A stretch of DNA of 8,444 nucleotides, from positions 1-8,444 of the forward strand of contig JACCSL010000507.1 of assembly GCA_013812995.1 (NCBI GenBank). The letters are read 5' to 3'. Position numbers and translations under genes: made by a program. Source of the DNA: Ardenticatenales bacterium. GTDB taxonomy: Bacteria; Chloroflexota; Anaerolineae; Ardenticatenales; Ardenticatenaceae. Below, in pieces: positions 4,577 through 8,444 of the stretch. Every line of letters begins with the position of its first letter. The stretch's first letter is position 1. The notes below the pieces were generated by a model. It made no database searches and had not been told where the DNA came from. It worked only from the letters and a program-made list of their open reading frames with translations.

Positions 4577-6577
4577 ATGAACCGCACCCTACCTGCCCTC
4601 AAGGAAGCGCTGGAAGATTGGCGTGATCTGGCAAGTGACCGTGATGCTGCCGAGAGCCTGCTGGATTTCGACGTCGCCGCGCAGCGGTTGGAGCGGCTGC
4701 GTCTTCACCTCGACAAACTCCGAGGCGACCCGCCGCAGTTCGATGCGATGGACCTGGCAGCGGTCCTCGATGATCTCAGCAGCGCGCAGCGGCAGCGCCA
4801 GCAAATCCTGGAGGGTAACGAGGTCGAGGTCGTGGTGCCCACGCTGCGCGCGTTCCTCTTTGACGACGAGGAATCACTGGAGGAGAAGTTTGCGGCGTAC
4901 CCGGCGCGTATCCGCTACGCGGGCCATGCCATTCTGGGCGAACTGTGGGGCTGGGCACACATCGAGCAGTGGCCGATCTACAGCCAGCGCGCCCTGACGG
5001 GGCTGCGCCTGCTGGGATGGGAGGTGCCCAAGCAGGACTATCCGCTCTTCGCCCGCGCCTTTGCCGACCTGCGCGCTTTCTACGAAGAAGGGGCGCGTGT
5101 GACGCCATCGGCCAAACTCCCCCTCCATCTGGAAATCGATCAGTTTCTCAGTTGGGTAAATGGGACCATGCCCGCCCAACGCCCCACCCCGGAGGCCTCC
5201 GCACCCAGCCCCAGCGAGCGCCCGCGCCCCGCGCAGCGCCGCTCCTACGCCCTGCGAGAGTTTGGCGCACCCTATGATGTCTCGTCCGCGCCGCTCAGTG
5301 CCTGGCCGGATCAGCCGCTCGCGCCCCCTGGTCCGGCGCGGCTGGCCGAGGCCGAGGCGCGCATTCGGCAGCAACTCGCCCTCCCGCCAGCCGTGATCCG
5401 CCGCGCCGCCGCGCACCTGCTGGCCGGGCGACATCTCATTCTGACGGGCGCGCCTGGCACGGGCAAGAGCCATCTTGCCACATTGCTTGCCTCGGAGTTG
5501 TTCGGGGTTCATCCGATGCTTGTCACGGCCACCGCCGAGTGGTCTACCTTTGATGTGGTCGGGGGTCTGGTTCCGCTGGCAGGCGCGGAGGGACAGCTTC
5601 GCTACGATGTGCGGCCCGGTGTCGTTTACGAGGCGCTGCGCCGCAACTGGCTGCTGGCCGAGGATGGAACGGTGCGCCGCGATCCGGAGGGACAACCGCT
5701 GCGGGTAGGCACCACCCACGAGGGGCGGCAGTGGCCCGGCGTGTGGCTCATCATCGACGAGTTGAACCGTGCCGATGTGGACAAGGCGTTTGGCGATCTC
5801 TTCACGGCGCTGGAGAGCGGCACGCTACGGGTGCCCCGCGCGGGCGTCGAGGCGAGCATTCTCATCCCGCTGCCCAGGGACTTTCGGATCATCGCCACAC
5901 TCAACACACGCGACCGCCACTTTCTCTTCACACTCAGCGACGCCCTCAAGCGCCGCTTTGCCTTCGTGGAGGTCGAGACGCCCACGGACACCGACGAGGA
6001 GCGCGCGATTTTGCTGCACCGCACGCTCGCCGCCCTGCACGAGCAGGGTCTCGCGGCAGAGGAGCCCGCCCTGCAAAGCGCCCTCGCGCAACTCTACCCG
6101 ATGGCCCAACTCCTGCGCGCCTTTCACCCGCTCGGCACCGCGCCGCTCCTGGCAGCCCTGCGCTATGTCGGCGCGGCACAGCAGCTCGGTGCGGTGAAGG
6201 ACGAGGTGCTGCTTCAGGAGGCGATCATCGCGGAGATTCTTCCCCAATTGGAAGGGATGCGCGACCTGCCCCTGCGCCTCCTGGCAACGCTGACACGCGG
6301 CGAGCGCGACGCGGCCCTGGCCCTGCTCGCCGATGCCCTCACCCACGCGTACGGCGACCCGCTCCCGCTGCGCACACTGCACGCCCTTGCTGGATTCCTT
6401 GCCCCTGCCCTGGCAGAGCGCGTGGCGACGCTCCAGCGCTCCGCCCCTAGCGACCCGGCGCTGCTCAACGAGGCCCTGACCCTGCTGGACGCGCTGCGTG
6501 CCCGCGCCGATGCGTTGCCTGCGCCCCGGTGGCCCCAGGTCGCCGCGCAGCTCGACGCGTGGCTCGCGGAGCGATGA
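4577..6577 (+). CDS. McrB-like AAA+ NTPase (AAA_5 type), motor subunit of a McrBC-like system
   Basis: 666-residue cytosolic protein. The N-terminal helical part (about 1-196) contains an aromatic block from W124 through WPIY (132-135) to LRLLGW (about 144-149); I recognise no named domain. A Pro-rich linker follows (about 198-262). The AAA+ core (about 265-470) has Walker A GAPGTGKS (291-298), Walker B LIIDELNRAD (391-400), continuing VDKAFG, sensor segment ATLNTRDR (440-447) and arginine-finger region ALKRRFAF (456-463). DELN plus NTxD is the McrB arrangement; NTxD is implicated in GTP use there. A helical C-terminal part (470-666) completes it. The stop overlaps the start of the nuclease gene by ATGA, so the two are co-translated. 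By analogy it forms a hexameric NTP-driven translocase that activates the nuclease. The N-terminal part does not resemble the methylcytosine reader of E. coli McrB, so target and nucleotide are unknown. MoxR-type alternatives are less likely given the partner. Confidence 0.88.
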   Translation: MNRTLPALKEALEDWRDLASDRDAAESLLDFDVAAQRLERLRLHLDKLRGDPPQFDAMDLAAVLDDLSSAQRQRQQILEGNEVEVVVPTLRAFLFDDEESLEEKFAAYPARIRYAGHAILGELWGWAHIEQWPIYSQRALTGLRLLGWEVPKQDYPLFARAFADLRAFYEEGARVTPSAKLPLHLEIDQFLSWVNGTMPAQRPTPEASAPSPSERPRPAQRRSYALREFGAPYDVSSAPLSAWPDQPLAPPGPARLAEAEARIRQQLALPPAVIRRAAAHLLAGRHLILTGAPGTGKSHLATLLASELFGVHPMLVTATAEWSTFDVVGGLVPLAGAEGQLRYDVRPGVVYEALRRNWLLAEDGTVRRDPEGQPLRVGTTHEGRQWPGVWLIIDELNRADVDKAFGDLFTALESGTLRVPRAGVEASILIPLPRDFRIIATLNTRDRHFLFTLSDALKRRFAFVEVETPTDTDEERAILLHRTLAALHEQGLAAEEPALQSALAQLYPMAQLLRAFHPLGTAPLLAALRYVGAAQQLGAVKDEVLLQEAIIAEILPQLEGMRDLPLRLLATLTRGERDAALALLADALTHAYGDPLPLRTLHALAGFLAPALAERVATLQRSAPSDPALLNEALTLLDALRARADALPAPRWPQVAAQLDAWLAER

Positions 6578-7821
6578 GCCGCGCCGATGCGCCGCTACGC
6601 GCGGGGGATGAGCGGCTCCCCGCCGTGCGAGCGCGCCTCTTCCTGCTGGTTCGTTCGCTCTGGAAGGCGGGCATGGTGCAGGTGCCGCTCACCCTGGAGC
6701 CGAGTGATGTACCCTCGTTCCACCTGCTGCATCCGCTCTGGCAGCGCCTGCGCGTGGAACTGTTGGGCGAACAACTGCTGCGCGACATTCTGCCCGCCAT
6801 TGAGCGCCATCTGGCAAGCGAGGGCGACCTGCGCCGCGAGGAAAGTACCCTCACACCCAACGCGCCCGTAGATTGGCCCGCGACGTGGCGGCGCGGTCTG
6901 GGTCGTCCCGCCGACGCGCCTCTTGTCACAAGACGCTGGGAGCGAAACCTCCACCTGCCGGAGAATTACCTGGCACACCGCGCGCTCCGGGCACTGGCGC
7001 AGGACAGCGACGTAGCCCTGCACAGCGCCACCTCCCCGGAAGAGGCCGCGCCCCTGCGCCGCCTACGCGAGCAGGCCAGCCGACGGCTACAGCGCCCACC
7101 CTGGCACAGCTTCCGCGCGGACGATGGCGAGGTTCTGCTGCGCGAGGCCAGCGAGCGTATCCGTCGCGCTCTGCCACAGCGGCCCGCCTACGGGCCGCTC
7201 CTCGCCTGGTGGCAGCAGTGGCAGAACTGGCAGCAGCCCTCGCCCGGCAATCAGCCCCTCTTGGACCCCGCACTTGAGCCGGACTGGCTCTTTGAACTGC
7301 TGTTCCTCTTTGAGCTGGTCGCTGCACTGGCACAGCATTTCCCTATCCGACAGGGGCGTGCGCTGGGCGGACGGAGCCGCGCGCCCGTGTTCATCGCGCA
7401 GAGCGCCAGCGGACCCCTGATGCTCCATTATCAGAGCGGGAGCATGTTCAGCGGCCAGCGCTCTCTGGCGGAGATTGGCGCGATTCCCGACATCGTCCTG
7501 CAACTCCCCGGCGCTGAGCCACAGTATGTCATTCTGGATGCGAAGAACTATGGCTCCAGCGGCCACACACAGGCGATATACAAGATGATGGGCTACCTCT
7601 ACCAGTTCGGCTACGATCCGGCCGGGGAGCATCGCTTTGAGCAGACGCTGGCCGCCATCCTCGCCTTCCCCACCGCCGAGCGCGAGGGCGAAGGGCTACG
7701 CCACTGGCAGCGGGAGATGCCCGGCGGTCAGTCCGTGATGAGCTTTGTCCTCCCCCCGCTCCCCGACGAACGCTTCACCGGGCTGAACGAGGTGGTGGCA
7801 TGGCTGCTGGCGCGGGTGTAG
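6574..7821 (+). CDS. McrC/DUF2357-like PD-(D/E)xK nuclease subunit
   Basis: 415 residues from the ATG at 6574, which overlaps the ATPase stop as ATGA; GGAG just upstream and this overlap decide the start (another in-frame start at 6529 lies inside the ATPase gene). The N-terminal half has the pattern VDWPATWRRGL (99-109) and then LPENYLAHRALRAL (128-141). It resembles the IDW...T...PEN segment of McrC/DUF2357 proteins that docks on the ATPase ring. The C-terminal nuclease core has a PD-(D/E)xK site: P305-D306, then D322-A323-K324 in VILDAKNY, followed by a helix with Q333, K337 and Y341 (QAIYKMMGY). All metal-binding residues appear intact, so the nuclease should be active. Role by family: DNA cleavage after NTP-driven translocation by the AAA+ partner, probably against foreign or modified DNA. 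Specificity cannot be told. Confidence 0.85.
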   Translation: MSRADAPLRAGDERLPAVRARLFLLVRSLWKAGMVQVPLTLEPSDVPSFHLLHPLWQRLRVELLGEQLLRDILPAIERHLASEGDLRREESTLTPNAPVDWPATWRRGLGRPADAPLVTRRWERNLHLPENYLAHRALRALAQDSDVALHSATSPEEAAPLRRLREQASRRLQRPPWHSFRADDGEVLLREASERIRRALPQRPAYGPLLAWWQQWQNWQQPSPGNQPLLDPALEPDWLFELLFLFELVAALAQHFPIRQGRALGGRSRAPVFIAQSASGPLMLHYQSGSMFSGQRSLAEIGAIPDIVLQLPGAEPQYVILDAKNYGSSGHTQAIYKMMGYLYQFGYDPAGEHRFEQTLAAILAFPTAEREGEGLRHWQREMPGGQSVMSFVLPPLPDERFTGLNEVVAWLLARV

Positions 7822-7832
7822 GCGAGGAAAGT

Positions 7833-7862
7833 TTGACGAGGGTGATTCGTTCGGCCTAAGCT
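7833..7862 (+). promoter_or_regulatory. Candidate promoter of the toxin-antitoxin pair
   Basis: -35 TTGACG (7833-7838) and -10 TAAGCT (7857-7862) are 18 bp apart, predicting a start near 7869 just before the AGGAGG at 7874-7879. The -35 is strong, the -10 modest (4 of 6). It lies 12 bp after the nuclease stop codon, so the pair can be expressed separately from the McrBC-like operon. Confidence 0.45.
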
Positions 7863-7885
7863 CTCATAACAACAGGAGGATATTT

Positions 7886-8125
7886 ATGACAACCTACAAA
7901 CGGCACATAACCATTCAAGATCCGAACCGACTCATTCTATCAGACCTCCCCTTTCAACCCGGACAGCGCGTCCAGGTAATTTTGACCACAGAAGAAGGTG
8001 AGTTGTCTTCTGTGGATCGACTTCGCACCTTGTTTAAACGCACGCAAGCCTTACCAAGTGCGAGAGCAATTAGCGAGGAGGAAATCGCAGCCGAAATAAC
8101 TGCCTACCGTGCCGAGCAATCATGA
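7886..8125 (+). CDS. Antitoxin-like protein paired with a PIN toxin
   Basis: 79-residue protein. The N-terminal half (1-37) is beta-rich, with ITIQDPNRLILSDLPFQPG (8-26). This style is seen in small antitoxins encoded upstream of COG1569-type PIN toxins, often in cyanobacteria and chloroflexi. The acidic helical C-terminus ends ISEEEIAAEITAYRAEQ (62-78), which would wrap the toxin. By analogy the N-terminal part binds DNA and represses the operon, and the C-terminal part neutralises the toxin. The start has a perfect AGGAGG at 6-nt spacing. The stop overlaps the PIN start (ATGA), giving translational coupling. Hand counts of 60-base blocks give about 45-55% GC, well below the upstream operon (about 70-78% in sampled blocks), which suggests a separate origin. 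Confidence 0.75.
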   Translation: MTTYKRHITIQDPNRLILSDLPFQPGQRVQVILTTEEGELSSVDRLRTLFKRTQALPSARAISEEEIAAEITAYRAEQS

Positions 8126-8343
8126 GAGTATTGGTTGACACCAATATTCTGGTTTCTGCTATCCTCCGTGATCGTGATCCTGAAGCCATCCTTCTCTACA
8201 TTGCCGCCCAATCTGATATTGAGTGGGTTGTGTCGGCAGAGATCCTCGCAGAGTACAAGGAGGTGTTGAGTCGCAAAAAATTCGCCCTGCCTGATGATTT
8301 GCGAGAGCAGTGGTTTGACATGTTTGACCAGATGACGACCTGA
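8122..8343 (+). CDS. PIN-domain toxin, C-terminally truncated (probable pseudogene)
   Basis: The 73-residue product is the N-terminal half of a PIN-family toxin (COG1569-like RNase, usually about 130-140 residues). The first catalytic Asp (D6 in VLVDTN) and the conserved helix SAEILAEYKEVL (38-49) with acidic E44 are present. The second half, which carries the remaining active-site acids (family D-P-D-D-x-x-F/L and G-D-x-D-L motifs), is absent: a stop comes at 8341 inside a TGAC repeat. I found no continuation in any downstream frame up to 8444. RNase activity is therefore unlikely, although the fragment might still bind the antitoxin. Its start overlaps the antitoxin stop by ATGA, as in an intact pair. 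Confidence 0.75.
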   Translation: MRVLVDTNILVSAILRDRDPEAILLYIAAQSDIEWVVSAEILAEYKEVLSRKKFALPDDLREQWFDMFDQMTT

Positions 8344-8352
8344 CTGACTGAC
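8341..8352 (+). repeat. (TGAC)3 tandem repeat forming stops in all three forward frames
   Basis: TGAC occurs three times in a row at the end of the PIN reading frame. Stops at 8341, 8345 and 8349 close all three forward frames. Changing the repeat number would not reopen the frame, so a phase-variation switch is not supported. Confidence 0.6.
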
Positions 8353-8433
8353 AAAACGTGAAGAGGCGCATTTTCCCTCCGACGCAGAGCGCCTGTACTC
8401 TCTGAACCTGATCAAAGGAAAAGGAGAGTGGAG

Positions 8434-8444
8434 ATGGAAAATAC
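8434..8444 (+). CDS. Start of a further gene, cut by the window end
   Basis: ATG at 8434 is preceded by AAGGAG (8421-8426) at 7-nt spacing, a well-formed translation start. Only M-E-N is visible, so the product cannot be identified. The 90 bp between the TGAC-repeat stop and this ATG hold no other recognisable gene or clear promoter. Confidence 0.4.

Noticed and set aside
4874..5719. 281-codon minus-strand frame opposite the McrB-like gene
   Set aside because: No motif or SD support; it is antisense to the linker and Walker A region of a clear AAA+ gene.
7087..7632. 181-codon minus-strand frame opposite the nuclease gene
   Set aside because: It covers the antisense of the PD-(D/E)xK core, with no domain of its own.
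8341..8352. TGAC repeat as a phase-variation switch for the PIN toxin
   Set aside because: Adding or removing repeat units leaves a stop in every frame, and no PIN continuation is present in any frame downstream.
8366..8393. GGCGC...GCGCC pairing after the PIN gene as a terminator
   Set aside because: Five base pairs around a long loop with no T tract; too weak to call.

Overview
This looks like a chromosomal segment from a GC-rich bacterium with consensus-like sigma-70/sigma-A promoters and strong Shine-Dalgarno (SD) sites. The gene content suggests Chloroflexota, perhaps Ktedonobacteria or a relative: an ABC-F ATPase, a tandem-GNAT acetyltransferase, an ornithine cyclodeaminase-like reductase, a Yip1-type membrane protein, a McrBC-like pair, and a PIN-type toxin-antitoxin pair whose antitoxin is of a type I associate with cyanobacteria and chloroflexi. 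The assignment rests on protein style only and is tentative. No rRNA, tRNA, CRISPR array or insertion sequence was seen.

Left half (1-3607, minus strand). A tandem GNAT acetyltransferase (2669-3607) and an ornithine cyclodeaminase/mu-crystallin family protein (1688-2665) are separated by 3 bases and form a two-gene operon. Downstream on the same strand is an ABC-F ribosome-protection-type ATPase (1-1431, cut by the window edge). It has its own near-consensus promoter (TTGACA-18-TACAAT) and a leader of about 220 nt. The leader carries a 31-codon upstream ORF with an SD site, a Rho-independent terminator just before the ABC-F gene, and two mutually exclusive pairings. This is the layout of a translation-dependent transcription attenuator, like those controlling several antibiotic-resistance ABC-F genes.

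Middle (3608-4576). A divergent 170-bp intergenic region holds a plus-strand promoter overlapped by a perfect 10-bp inverted repeat. It is followed by a 215-residue Yip1-like membrane protein (3778-4425) and a 151-bp gap with a GC hairpin and a promoter-like -10 box only 7 nt before the next start codon.

Right half (4577-8444, plus strand). A translationally coupled pair (ATGA overlap) encodes a McrB-like AAA+ NTPase (4577-6577) and a McrC/DUF2357-like PD-(D/E)xK nuclease subunit (6574-7821). This is most probably a type IV-like restriction or phage-defence system, with an N-terminal domain I do not recognise in the place where McrB normally has its modified-DNA reader. Directly downstream is an AT-richer toxin-antitoxin pair: a 79-residue antitoxin (7886-8125) and a PIN-domain toxin (8122-8343) that stops at a TGAC triplet repeat after about half the family length, so the toxin is probably dead. 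A further gene appears to start at 8434. The 4577-8343 stretch reads as a small defence cluster.
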